Assembly (NCBI RefSeq): GCF_001984175.1
Contig: NZ_MTQP01000047.1
Coordinates: 62,001-126,000, forward strand
Reading direction: 5' to 3'
DNA: 64,000 bases
Source: Saccharothrix sp. ALI-22-I
GTDB taxonomy: Bacteria > Actinomycetota > Actinomycetes > Mycobacteriales > Pseudonocardiaceae
Shown here: positions 10,129-18,664 of the stretch, piece by piece
Layout of the letters: each line of letters opens with the position of its first letter
How positions within the stretch are numbered: the first letter of the stretch is position 1
Program-made: the position numbers and the translations under genes
Notes under the pieces: generated by a model
Told to the model about the DNA's origin: nothing
The model's database searches: none
The model's input: only the letters and a program-made list of their open reading frames with translations

Positions 10129-10242
10129 CACACGGGTGCCTCGGTGTGGGGCCTGATCGGTGCCGGGCTCGCCCTGCTGTTCGTCAGCGCGCTCCTGTTC
10201 CTGCCGGGACGCCGCCACAGGGCTCCTGGGAGGGAACGGCTG
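10129..10242 (+). pseudogene. C-terminal sortase-anchor tail of a wall protein
   Basis: Immediately right of the IS1182 end the frame reads HTGASVWGLIGAGLALLFVS, then ALLFLPGRRHRAPGR. This is the tail of an LPXTG protein: the last residues of the sorting motif (HTG; the L-P is lost at the IS junction), one hydrophobic helix and a basic end. The body of the protein is not found upstream; IS481 and IS1182 remnants lie there instead. In this frame no stop occurs until 10524, beyond the terminator, so the native stop has also been lost. Confidence 0.6.
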
Positions 10243-10248
10243 AATTTG

Positions 10249-10292
10249 AGCGAGAGTGGTCCCGGTTCGGCGAACCGGGGACCACTCTCGCT
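10249..10292. terminator. Strong bidirectional hairpin terminator
   Basis: AGCGAGAGTGGTCCC and its near-perfect complement GGGACCACTCTCGCT form a stem of about 20 bp around a short GGTTCGGCGAACC core. It lies between the convergent ends of the wall-protein tail (plus strand) and the GH30 gene (minus strand), where a shared terminator is expected. Confidence 0.8.
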
Positions 10293-10350
10293 GTTGCCCA
10301 CTTGGATCGGAGCGGCTGCGCCGGACTGTGAAGTCCGCCCGGGACAGCCG

Positions 10351-11621
10351 TCAACCCACGACGAAGGTCCTGATGCTGAGGGCCGGCAGCTGGGAGTCGA
10401 AGGAGCCGTTCGACATCGTGATGGTCTTGTCTTGAGCGAGGGTCCGTGCCCCGGTGGTCACCCAGGTCGGGATCGTCGCGGAAACGATGTCCCGGATGGT
10501 GAACGGCTGGTACACCGCCGATGAGTTCTTGTTGATGGCGACGATGACGATCTTGGACCCGCTCTTGAACGCCGTGATGTAGACGTTCGACTGTGGGTTC
10601 GCGGTCGCGGTGATCCGAGAGTAGCCGGGGCGGACCCACGTCGAGAAGTGGGCCATGTTGGCGCCGCGCTTGCTGATTTGCCCGTTCTCGCGCATCGGGC
10701 CGTACGAGCGGCGGATGTACCACCACACATAGGTTTGGAACCGGCCGTGGACCAGCGCGCGGTGGATGTGCTCGCCCACGTCGAGTGCCTGCGGCCAGAG
10801 GTCGGCCGAGTCGGTGCTGTTCGGGTGGTAGACCTCGGTCATCCACAGCTCCTTGCCGCCGCCCTTCTCGCGGAAGAGCGGGTAGGGGAAGTCCTCGGGC
10901 CTGGTGCCGTAGAGGTGGGCGCCGATGATGTCCACATTCGCCAGCGCGACAGCGTCGTTGAGGATGGGGTCTGAAGTGCTCTTGCGGTACTGGAACGACT
11001 CGGGCGCGATGACCCTGGTGTTGATCGAGCCGGCGTTCTCGCGCAGGAACCTCACCATCTCGCCGGGGTCCACGCCGTCCAGTCGTGCGCGTAGTCCGGC
11101 CCGTTCTGCACCGAGATCCCGTACAGGTTCACTCCGTTGTTCCTCATGAACGTGGAGAAGTCGTTCAGGTGCTGCGCATAGGCGCCGTAGGAGTCGTAGC
11201 GCAGCCGCTTGCCACCGGAGAAGGTCTCGGTCATCGAAGCCGGCGGGTCCCACGGCGAAGCGAAGACCTTGGCCCCGAGCTCACCGGCGCGCTTGGCCGT
11301 AGCGACCTCGCGGCTCCAGTTGGCGCGGTCCTCGGGAACGGGGATGCGCAGCACGGTGAAGCCCAGCTGCCCCGCGCCGTTGCCGAAGGCCGTCTCGCGC
11401 TGGGCAGCGGTGAGATCGCCGATCCAGCCGGGGTGGTTCATGCCGCCGAAGCCGAGGATCGTCTGCTGCACGATCGACGGTTCGACGACCACCCTGGTGG
11501 TCTGCGCTGAGGCAGGTGTCGCCACCGCCAGCACCGGCAGCGCCGCACCTGCCGCCAGCAATGACCGCCGCCGCAGCAGCCGCAAACCTGAGTCCTCGGA
11601 TTGGTTTCGACGTGGTGCCAT
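10351..11621 (-). pseudogene. GH30 glucuronoxylanase (XynC-like), frameshifted and lacking the acid/base Glu
   Basis: The sequence closely follows the bacterial GH30 subfamily 8 glucuronoxylanases (XynC) along its whole length. The N-terminus has a signal with RLLRRRSLLAAGAALPVLAV ending ATPASA. It is followed by ILGFGGMNHPGWIGDLTAAQ, GVNLYGISVQNGPDYAHDW and, in the second half, AGSINTRVIAPESFQY, KELWMTEVYHPNS and VWWYIRRSYGPM. Two lesions are visible. A single-base deletion near 11066 moves the second half into another frame (DWTAWTPARW-stop versus GEMVRFLREN). The conserved NEP motif carrying the general acid/base is NGP (codon GGG). The nucleophile Glu in WMTEVY is kept. Repairing the frame would still leave a hydrolytically impaired enzyme. 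Confidence 0.85.
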
Positions 11622-11808
11622 GGTTTCTCCACAAGGTTGATCTTGTTCGGGGTTGGCCGTCGTTGGATGCCGAGGAGGCGGGGCGGGGCTGACGGGTTCT
11701 TGCCGTTGGGGTGCTTCCGAGGCAGGGCGATTGCGCAGTCGGTTAGCGCATCGCCGACCAGGAATCTGTGGCGTGAACGGGTGCCGCTCGAAAAGTCATC
11801 GCTGCCGG

Positions 11809-11940
11809 TCACGCGACATGTCTGTACTCGTTGACGAGTCCGCTCAGGATCCGGGTGCGCAGCAGCCTGCGGTACCGGAATCGTGCACCGTGGTTGCGTG
11901 CTCCCGGGCCTCGGGTGGTAGTTGGTCGCGGGCTCGGTGG
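11809..11940 (-). mobile_element. IS481-like transposase C-terminal remnant
   Basis: The minus-strand frame ending at 11809 reads GARFRYRRLLRTRILSGLVN and finishes EYRHVA. This is the C-terminal signature of integrase-type transposases, with a different variant from the remnants at 9772 and 51499. No inverted repeat could be paired. The surrounding 11622-12156 interval otherwise holds no gene I can support. It presumably includes the upstream region of the GH30 gene. Confidence 0.5.
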
Positions 11941-12156
11941 GGCCGATGCTTGTCGTAGTGGTTTTCGTAGGCCGCGAGGACCCGACGCGCGTAGGGCTCC
12001 CCCATGACGAGGACGTGGTCGAAACCTCGCGTCGGATGCTGCCGAATTGGGCTCGGGCTCGAGGCTGAGGACGTGAAAGCGCCGTCCGCCGGGCGACATG
12101 GCGGACGGCGCTGCGCCTGCTCGTTCCACAGGGGAGAAGCGGTGTGAGGAGGCGAT

Positions 12157-12747
12157 TCAGAAAGTGTGCGTCAGACAGGCCAGCCGGTCACCCGCGGTGC
12201 CCGCCTTCCCCGGCTCGGTGTGCGTGTGCGTGGCGTGCAGGACGATCGCGTTCGCGTCGCCCTTGCGGAACTGCCAGTCCACGGTCGCCGACGAGGTCGC
12301 CGACCCCTTGTCGTCGGTGGTGAAGTCCAGCCAGATCTCGTTGTCCGGGCTCGCGTACTTCGGATCGACCGACGGCGACACCGGATCCTTCTCGTTCTGG
12401 TAGTGCGGACCCGCGTCCGCGGGCTTGGCGCCGCAGACCTTGGTGTGCACGTGCGCCCCGTACGCGGTTTTCGGCGGCAGGCCGGTGACCGTCAGAGTCA
12501 CCGCGGTCCGGCTGTTCGCCACGGTGGCCGAGGTGGCCAGTTGTGCGCCGACCGGGACTCGCTGCGTGTTGTAGGTGATGGCCGCGGGTTGGTCGGCGGA
12601 TGCCGCGGGTTCGGCGACCGGGGTGCCCGGCACCGGGGTGTCGGCGGTGGTGGCAGGCGCCGGGCTCGTGGCGTTGCCGGAAGAGCAGGCGGTGAGGCCG
12701 CCTGCGAGCAGGACAGCTCCCATGAGGACTGTCGCCGTCGTGCGCAT
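12157..12747 (-). CDS. Cu/Zn superoxide dismutase-like lipoprotein (copy 1, intact)
   Basis: A 196-residue exported protein. It has a lipoprotein signal (MRTTATVLMGAVLLAGGLTA, lipobox LTAC), a Pro/Thr/Ala-rich linker and a Cu/Zn-SOD fold with GAHVHTKVCG and GPHYQNEKDP as candidate metal/disulfide region. Further on come HATHTHTEPGKAG and the terminal GTAGDRLACL. AGGAGA sits eight bases before the ATG. Members detoxify superoxide at the cell surface, though many actinobacterial homologues lack some metal ligands. Here the first histidine pair and the later HTHT are present. A near-identical second copy, frameshifted and fused to another gene, is at 63116. Confidence 0.85.
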   Translation of the reverse strand: MRTTATVLMGAVLLAGGLTACSSGNATSPAPATTADTPVPGTPVAEPAASADQPAAITYNTQRVPVGAQLATSATVANSRTAVTLTVTGLPPKTAYGAHVHTKVCGAKPADAGPHYQNEKDPVSPSVDPKYASPDNEIWLDFTTDDKGSATSSATVDWQFRKGDANAIVLHATHTHTEPGKAGTAGDRLACLTHTF

Positions 12748-12828
12748 GCTTCTCCTTGCGTTTCTCGCGTGAACTCATTGTCTTAAGTGGACAGTAGTCG
12801 AATGTCGCGTGCGAGCGATTTCTGCCAA
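12748..12828. repeat. Duplicated SOD promoter region (inverted relative to 63035-63115)
   Basis: About 80 bases upstream of SOD copy 1 match those upstream of copy 2. Shared strings include TTCGACTACTGTCCACTT, GAGTTCACGCGAGAAACGCA and AGGAGA. A further shared block (GGCCGGGACGGTTCGCCCCG, 13010-13045 versus 63005-63030) is separated from it here by roughly 190 extra bases. Confidence 0.75.
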
Positions 12829-13001
12829 GAATCGGCGGAGGAAGTTCCGCGAAGTTCTGATCGTGGCGCGGCCTCAGCTCGAACCGGCCGACCAGGTTGT
12901 GCGCAGCCGAAAGCCTCAACACACTTGGCGCGCCGACTTCAGTCGTCGCTTACGCAGGCCGCGGGCTCGCTGACGAAGTCGACCTGCACTCGTCCAGGGC
13001 C

Positions 13002-13197
13002 TCAACGAGGCGACGCCGGGGCGAACCGTCCCGGCCTTGTCTCAGTTACAGTCACGACGACCATCTGCTTGGCCTCGGCCAGGTCGATGGCGGCGATCGT
13101 GTTGCCGGCCGGCACCAGTGCCCGCAGGCGGGTCAGCCGGGCGTTGCGGTTGCGATCACCCCGGGACACGCCGCTACCGTTGCCCATGAACGTCCTC
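13002..13197 (-). mobile_element. IS110-family transposase N-terminal fragment
   Basis: From an ATG at 13197 with a GGAGGACG ribosome site, the frame reads MGNGSGVSRGDRNRNARLTR, then LVPAGNTIAAIDLAEAKQMV. The AIDLAEAKQ segment is the first acidic motif of the DEDD/RuvC-like IS110 transposases. Similarity ends near 13050, where the sequence changes into the duplicated SOD-upstream block. The transposase was therefore truncated at a recombination point, and the 13002 stop is not native. Confidence 0.6.
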
Positions 13198-13267
13198 CTC
13201 CTGCGATGGGATACCAAGCCGACAGCGCATCAGGAGGTGTCAATCCCCTCAAATCGTGGAGACGGTG

Positions 13268-13560
13268 TTATGCCACTCCGGCCCTGAGCTGGTCCACTGA
13301 CGTTGCCCGTGCTCGTGCCACCTCATGCTCGAACGGGATCGGAGCCAGACCGTCGTTGGCGCTGTGTCTCCGGGTGGTGTTGTAGAAGTCCGCGATCCAG
13401 GTCGCGACCTTGATGCGCGCCTCGGCGCGGGTCCGGAAGTGCTGCCGGTGCACGAACTCGACCTTGAGCGTCGAGTTGAACGCCTCGGCCGCGGCGTTGT
13501 CCAACGCGCATCCGACCCGACCCATGGACTGGATGACGCCCAGGGCTCGGCAGGCGGCGG
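13268..13560 (-). mobile_element. IS3-family transposase (orfB) C-terminal fragment
   Basis: The frame contains ALGVIQSMGRVGCALDNAAA, EAFNSTLKVEFVHRQHF and FYNTTRRHSANDGLAP. This matches the last third of IS3-type orfB with the DNA..E part of the DDE core. The longer open frame leftward through the flavoprotein gene is a shadow. The 5' two thirds and the inverted repeats are not identifiable. Confidence 0.7.
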
Positions 13561-13731
13561 CGGTCGTCGCGGCGGTGTATTCCATGACCGTCGACACCAA
13601 CTCGGCTTCGTCGCCGACGACCGGCCGCAGGCTGCTTTCAGGGATGTCCGTCGGAACCGCACGGTGGGGGGCGGCGGGGCGAAGCCCGCGGATTGCGCTG
13701 AGGCTTCGATCGCGCCCGTCGCCCCCGCGCG

Positions 13732-15069
13732 TCAGGCCAGGCCGAACCGCTCGGCGTGCACCTGCCGGTGGGGAACCTTCAGCCTGCGCAGGGCGCTGAG
13801 CACGGTCGAGGTCATCGCGGGCGGGCCACAGACGTAGACGTCGCGTTCGGTTATGTCGGGAACCAGGGCGAGGAGGCTGTCGGGCTCGAACGGCGGGTTC
13901 GTCTCCCCCGTGCGGCCGGTAAGCAGGTGCAGCCGCCCGCCGCGGTCCGCGATCAGGGCTCGTACCTCGTCGACCAGCACGGCGTCGTTCTCGCTGCGCA
14001 CCCGGTAGAGCACGACGACGTCGTCGCCCGGTTCCTCCTCCAGCAGGGCTCGGACCGGCGTGATCCCCACTCCTCCGGCGATCAGGAGCGCACCGGGCCG
14101 CGTTCGGTGCAACGCGGTGAATGCCCCGTACGGCCCTTCGATGAACGCGCGGCTCCCGACCGGGACGTGCCGCAGGCCGCCGCTGGCGCTGCCGACCGCC
14201 TTGGCGGTCAGGCGCAACGTGCGGCCGTCGGGTGCCGCCGACAGCGAGAACGGATTCGCCAGCCACCAGTGGTTGTGCCCAGGGAACCGCCAGATGCAGA
14301 ACTGGCCGGCCCGGGCGGGCAGCCTGTCGAGGTGACGGCCGGTGACGCGCACCGACACCACGTCGTCCGACTCCCGCACCACCTCCGCGACCCGGAACCG
14401 GTGATAGGCGTTGCGCCACAGCGGCAGGACGATCCGCCCCGTGACCAGGGCACCGAACGCGAACAGCCACAGGGCCCACCAGTAGATCTTCGCGGGCGCG
14501 GAATAGCTGAACGTCGTGGTCTCCTGCAACTGGTGGACGAATGCCAGCCCCAACGCCAGGTACAACAGCAGATGCAGGCCGTGCCAGATCTCATACCGAA
14601 GCCGCCGTCTGACATTCCGGCCGGACACCGCGGCGACCACGACGATGATCGCCGCGGCTCCCATCCCGAGCAGCGAGGCGGGCACTCCGGCCAGTGAGAA
14701 GAACGTCGTCGTCATGGACGCGTTGTCCAACGTCGCGTAGCCGAGCACCACCAGCACGGCGTGGGTTAGCACGGTCCACAGCAGGGTGAAGCCGACCCAC
14801 CTGTGCCACACCGTCAACCGATCCATCCCGATCCGCCGGTCCAACCACGGCAGCCGGGCCACCAGCAGCAACTGGAACATCATGATCAGCGCGGCGTGCA
14901 CGCCGAAGAACTTGGCGACGGTGAGGACCTCGTTCTTGCCGGCGCCGGCGGTGAAGAACAGGACCTCGACGATCGCCACGTTGACGATGACAAACGTCCA
15001 CAGCGCCCAGCGCGCCGCAACGACCGGAGGTATGGTGCCTGTCCGCACCTGTGTACTCGTCGCCTCCAC
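13732..15069 (-). CDS. Ferric reductase-like transmembrane flavoprotein / ferredoxin-NADP reductase type
   Basis: A 445-residue membrane oxidoreductase. Residues about 20-220 carry six hydrophobic helices of the ferric-reductase-like domain, with conserved histidines in VWHRWVGFTLLWTVLTHAVL and RYEIWHGLHLLLYLAL that would bind haem. The C-terminal half is a ferredoxin-reductase-type FAD/NAD(P)H module: FAD loop LANPFSLSAAP, pyrophosphate loop GGVGITPVRALL and NAD motif VYVCGPPAMTS. Electrons would pass from cytosolic NAD(P)H across the membrane to an external acceptor such as ferric iron or a periplasmic partner. It stands alone, with no obvious operon partner. Confidence 0.85.
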   Translation of the reverse strand: MEATSTQVRTGTIPPVVAARWALWTFVIVNVAIVEVLFFTAGAGKNEVLTVAKFFGVHAALIMMFQLLLVARLPWLDRRIGMDRLTVWHRWVGFTLLWTVLTHAVLVVLGYATLDNASMTTTFFSLAGVPASLLGMGAAAIIVVVAAVSGRNVRRRLRYEIWHGLHLLLYLALGLAFVHQLQETTTFSYSAPAKIYWWALWLFAFGALVTGRIVLPLWRNAYHRFRVAEVVRESDDVVSVRVTGRHLDRLPARAGQFCIWRFPGHNHWWLANPFSLSAAPDGRTLRLTAKAVGSASGGLRHVPVGSRAFIEGPYGAFTALHRTRPGALLIAGGVGITPVRALLEEEPGDDVVVLYRVRSENDAVLVDEVRALIADRGGRLHLLTGRTGETNPPFEPDSLLALVPDITERDVYVCGPPAMTSTVLSALRRLKVPHRQVHAERFGLA

Positions 15070-15289
15070 CGCTTCCCCTTCATATGTCCATGTGACACGT
15101 TCGCGCCCGACCCCGCGAGGTCGCGAGGACCCGAGCGTCCTGATCTGGTACGGCCCCGATCGGGGCAGAAAAGGGAACTTGACGTAACGAGGGCTCTATT
15201 TGGCCTCGGCCGTTCTTGTTCCACGATCGGCACGCTGGTCGAGCGGACCACACCGTGTCTTACAGGCTTGCATTCCGACCCTTCATCAC

Positions 15290-15550
15290 CGGGCACAGGA
15301 TTCCCTGCTCGCGGAGACCTCTGACGCCCTGCCGACCGCCTGCGCCGGCGCGCTGCCCTGGGCTGTGGTGAACACCCGCCCGTTCAGCACCACGGTGGCC
15401 ACCCGTACCGGGGCCGACCGGTCGCGGCCTGGACGGCCGTACCGAGGGAGCCCACTACGGGGCGCCCACCCCGGCCGCGGCCAGGAACGTACGCCGGTGC
15501 AACGGGCCGCCCGCGGATGCCGCGGAGGTGCCGCCGTGAACATCTGGCAT
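15290..15550 (-). pseudogene. Tat-exported amidohydrolase, N-terminal stub
   Basis: From the ATG at 15550 (GAGGAG ribosome site) the frame reads MPDVHGGTSAASAGGPLHRR, then TFLAAAGVGAP and a stop. HRRTFL is a twin-arginine export motif. Further on, in another frame, comes VATVVLNGRVFTTAQGSAPA, the usual N-terminal beta strand of YtcJ-like amidohydrolases. Nothing recognisable follows. A frameshift after the signal and loss of the whole catalytic barrel make this a stub. It is divergent from the LacI stub and may once have been regulated by it. Confidence 0.5.
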
Positions 15551-15649
15551 CTGATCACTCCTCACCCGGCGGCGGTTCCGGCCGCTGTCGCCGGTAGGTT
15601 GAGTGATTAACGTCTTAACCACAAGCCGTCACAGGCTGTTGGGGAACAC

Positions 15650-15829
15650 ATGAGAAGCTCGCGTGTCTGGCAACGCCCCACGCTCGGTGCCGTGGCCGCA
15701 CGGGCCGGGGTGTCCACGGCCACGGTGTCGAACGCGCTCAACGGCACCGGACGGCTGTCCGAGACGACCAGGCAGCGCGTGCTCGCCGCGGCACGCGAAC
15801 TCGGTTACGCCCCGGCCGTCACGGGTTGA
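15650..15829 (+). pseudogene. LacI-family regulator, DNA-binding domain only
   Basis: A 59-residue frame reads MRSSRVWQRPTLGAVAARAG, then VSTATVSNALNGTGRLSETT and RQRVLAAARELGYAP before stopping at 15829. This is the complete LacI helix-turn-helix and hinge start. The sugar-binding domain is absent. It could still bind DNA weakly, but LacI proteins need the effector domain to dimerise. The 99-bp gap to the divergent amidohydrolase stub contains the imperfect palindrome TTAACGTCTTAA (15608-15619), a plausible old operator. Confidence 0.7.
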
Positions 15830-15963
15830 CCGGCAGTCTCCACCGCAACGGCTGGAATCCCAGCCCTCCGGATCGGTGGTGCTGTCGTGACCGAGCGCCC
15901 CGTCCCTTGTTCGTTCCGCCCGCCACCCGGCTGAGGTCGACGCTCGCACCGCCGCCGGCGGCG

Positions 15964-16227
15964 GTGTTGCCCAGGTTTGAAGACGACCATGGTCTGCGGT
16001 TGGCGATCGCCCGCATCGACCACTCCGGCCGGGTCGGCGACCGTCGGCTGGCCGAACTGCTCGGCTGGCGGCCCGGCGGTCGGCACGACGTCAGGATGCT
16101 GCCGGACGGCGCGATCGTGTCGCGCACGCTGCTGGTGCACTCGACTTCGATGGTCGCGTCGCTGCTGTTCCGGCACTACGCCGCTCAGGGGGGTGTTCCA
16201 TGCTTGACGAGGACAGGATCGAGCTGA
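15964..16227 (+). CDS. AbrB/SpoVT-like small protein upstream of a recombinase
   Basis: A frame with an in-frame GTG at 15964 encodes about 87 residues. It includes LRLAIARIDHSGRVGDRRLA, then ELLGWRPGGRHDVRMLPDGA, a pattern like swapped-hairpin AbrB/MazE-type DNA-binding domains. The 3' end overlaps the start of the recombinase gene at 16200, which suggests translational coupling. Such proteins often accompany integrases and may regulate them. Family assignment rests on pattern only. Confidence 0.4.
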   Translation: MLPRFEDDHGLRLAIARIDHSGRVGDRRLAELLGWRPGGRHDVRMLPDGAIVSRTLLVHSTSMVASLLFRHYAAQGGVPCLTRTGSS

Positions 16228-17371
16228 TCCGGCGTCCCTCGCGGAGCTGGACGTCTCGTGGTCTGATCTGCTGCTTCAGAACACGGTTCCGACTGTCGCC
16301 GAGTACATGCCACGGGTCGTGGCGGCCGCGTCGGTCGGGCAGGTGCGCAAGTACGCGGTGCACTGGCGCCGGGCCGTGGCCGCCTTTGGCGAGCACCGGA
16401 TCGACGCAGTCACGGTGACCGACGTGCTGGCCTTGCAGCAACAGGCGACCCGAGAGGCGCAGGTGCGCTCGAACCACCGCAAGGGACGGCACGCGGGCGA
16501 GAGCGCGGTCCAGGCGATGCGGATGCTCTTCCGGCTGGCCGCCGCCGACGGTCTGCTCGGGCGCGGCGGCAATCCGGCCCTGGCGGTGACGTTGCCGCGT
16601 CGACTGCCCAACGTCCGTCGGGCGTTGACGCGCAAGGAGGTGCGCTTGATCAACGAGGTGGTGGTGGCCACCAGCCGGGACGCGGTGCTGGACGCGCTGT
16701 TGCTGCGGCTGCACACCGAGACCGCCTGCCGTCGATCTGGGGCACCGGGTCTGCGGCTGATGGACCTGGACACCGAATCGTGCGCGGTGCGGCTTCGCGA
16801 GAAGTTCGGCACGGAGCGCTGGCAGCCGGTCAGCCCGAGCCTGGCCGAGCACGCCGAGGCCCGCGGGGTGCGAGAGCCCGAGGAGCGGTTGCTGCGGCAC
16901 GCGGACGGCACACCGCTGTCCGGGCGCCGCTACGACCTGCTCTGGAAACGGGTGAAGAACCACCTGCTCTGGGCGGCGAAGCTCGGCGTGTCCATGCACT
17001 GGCTGCGGCACACCACCCTGACCTGGGTGGAACGCCGCTACGGCTACGCCGTCGCCCGAGCCTATGCGGGACACACCGACACCAAGGGCGGCTCCACCCT
17101 GACCTACATCAAGGGCATGCCCCAGGACGTGGCGCGAGCCTTGTCGGCGTACACCGGTGAACCCCATCCGCTGATGGGGCTGGCGGTAGTGGCCCGACTG
17201 CCGGCGGACGGCGGAGCGGGCGGGAGCCCTGGTGCTCGATCTGGAACCGAACGCCGAGTTGCGCATCGCGCTGATCAGCCGCCGCGGCCCGCTGTCCCCG
17301 GCGGCGATGGCCTTCCTGGACGGAGCGCTGACGGAACCGCGATAAGGCCGGCTTATAAGGCGGCCTTATAA
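16200..17371 (+). pseudogene. Tyrosine recombinase/integrase with early frameshift and altered C-terminus
   Basis: The ATG at 16200 gives MLDEDRIELIRR. The rest continues in another frame from about 16232 (LAELDVSWSDLLLQNTVPTV), so a one-base lesion separates start and body. An internal ATG exists at 16307. The body shows the tyrosine-recombinase set: Arg in ETACRRSGAPGL, HWLRHTT (HxxR), AYAGHTD (second His) and the nucleophile Tyr in GGSTLTYIKG. After PHPLMG, near 17175, the original end is lost and the frame runs antisense-like through a LysR remnant to 17371. The enzyme would mark the edge of an integrated element, but no att repeats are visible. Confidence 0.75.
17223..17345 (+). pseudogene. 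LysR regulator, last 40 residues
   Basis: This frame encodes GALVLDLEPNAELRIALISR, then RGPLSPAAMAFLDGALTEPR and a stop. It aligns with the C-terminus of the intact LysR gene at 37199-38083 (VLVIEPEATLDIALVSRRGS, LSPAAAAF). It sits at the same position relative to a tartrate dehydrogenase gene, so it is the residue of the regulator of this degraded cluster copy. The recombinase remnant replaces the remainder. Confidence 0.7.
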
Positions 17372-17373
17372 GG
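17352..17373. promoter_or_regulatory. Tandem CTTATAAGG palindromes upstream of the dehydrogenase
   Basis: CTTATAAGG at 17352-17360 and CCTTATAAGG at 17364-17373 are palindromes in an otherwise GC-rich gap between the LysR remnant and the dehydrogenase start. The intact cluster has a related CCTTATAACC at 37181-37190 in the same relative position. A LysR operator is the natural guess. Confidence 0.45.
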
Positions 17374-17428
17374 CACATCGGGATTGTGTCTTGGACGCGC
17401 TGCCCGGCCCGCTGCTGCAATCGACCGT

Positions 17429-18475
17429 ATGACGATCCAGAACCACCGCATCGCCCTCATCCCCGGTGACGGCATCGGGACCGAGGTCCTGCCGCCCGCC
17501 CGGCGGTCCTGGACACCGTCGGCCGCCGCCACGGAATCGGCTTCTCCTACACCTCCTACGACTGGTCCTGCGAGCGCTATGTGCGCGAGGGCTCGATGAT
17601 GCCCGAGGACGGCTTGGACCGGCTGCGCGAGGCGGACGCGATCCTGCTGGGCGCCGTCGGCTACCCGGGCGTGCCGGACCACGTCTCGCTGTGGGGGTTG
17701 CTGATCCCCATCCGCCAGTACGTCAACCTGCGGCCGATCCGGGTCTTCGAGGGCGTGGACAGCCCGCTGCGCAGCGCCGCCGCGGGCGAGGTCGATCTCG
17801 TCGTCGTGCGGGAGAACGTCGAGGGCGAGTACAGCGAGATCGGCGGACGGCTGAACCACGGCACGCGCGAGGAACTGGCCGTCCAGGAGGCGGTGTTCAC
17901 CCGGGCCTGGTCACCCGGATCGCCGACTACACGTTCTCGCTCGCCGCCCGCCGCCGAGGGAAGCTCACCTCCGCCACCAAGTCCAACGGCATCATCCACA
18001 CCATGCCGTTCTGGGACGAGCTGATCACCGAGCGGGCCGCCGCGCACCCCGGTGTCACCTGGGACCAGGAGCACATCGACGCGCTGGCCGCGAAGTTCGT
18101 CCTCGACCCGCCCGCTTCGACGTGGTCGTCGCCTCGAACCTCTTCGGCGACATCCTCAGCGATCTCGCGGCCGCGGTCGCCGGCTCCATCGGCATCGCCC
18201 CGGCGGCCAACCTCAACCCCGAGCGGGACTTCCCCTCGATGTTCGAGCCGGTGCACGGCTCCGCGCCCGACATCGCGGGCCAGGGCATCGCCAACCCACT
18301 GGGCGCGATCTGGTCCGCGGCCCTGATGCTGGACCACCTCGGCCACCCCGAGGCCGCCCAGGACATCACGGACGCGATCGCCTCGGTCCTGGCCAAGACC
18401 GATATCCGCACCCGTGACCTGGGCGGAACCGCGACCACCACCGAGTTCACCGACAAACTGATCGAGCTTCTCTGA
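17429..18475 (+). pseudogene. Tartrate/D-malate dehydrogenase, multiply frameshifted copy
   Basis: The ATG at 17429 opens MTIQNHRIALIPGDGIGTEV, the N-terminus of the isocitrate/isopropylmalate dehydrogenase superfamily (tartrate/D-malate branch). Compared with the intact copy at 36070-37125 there are several lesions. A G is lost in a GGG run near 17505, about four codons after IPIR are missing, a frame change falls near 17907, and one C is lost from CCCC near 18108. The enzyme would oxidatively decarboxylate a 2-hydroxy-dicarboxylate with NAD. The last 417 bases appear identical to the intact copy, unlike the 5' half. Confidence 0.85.
18059..18475 (+). repeat. Inverted repeat partner A (417 bp) shared with 36070-36487
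   Basis: Read base by base, this segment matches the reverse complement of 36070-36487 except for one missing C near 18108. Identity begins at CTGGGACCAGGAG and ends exactly at the TGA stop. The flanks diverge at once on both sides. Confidence 0.85.
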
Positions 18476-18664
18476 CCGTCCCGGCCCTTCGGAACCGCAG
18501 CCGAGTACACCGCCGTACCGGGATCTCGAGCCGGAACTCCGAGACAACGGACGGATGCGAGCTGTGGGCCCCTCAGGGCCCGGCTCCCGTCCAAACCACC
18601 TCGAATCGAACAGCCTCACGTCGAGGGCACAGCATGCGCACCGGCGATACGAAAGGAAAGTCCT

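Noticed and set aside
13268-14479. 403-codon minus ORF as a large unknown protein
   Set aside because: Its 5' part is a shadow of the ferric-reductase-like gene. Only the last 100 residues are real IS3 transposase sequence.
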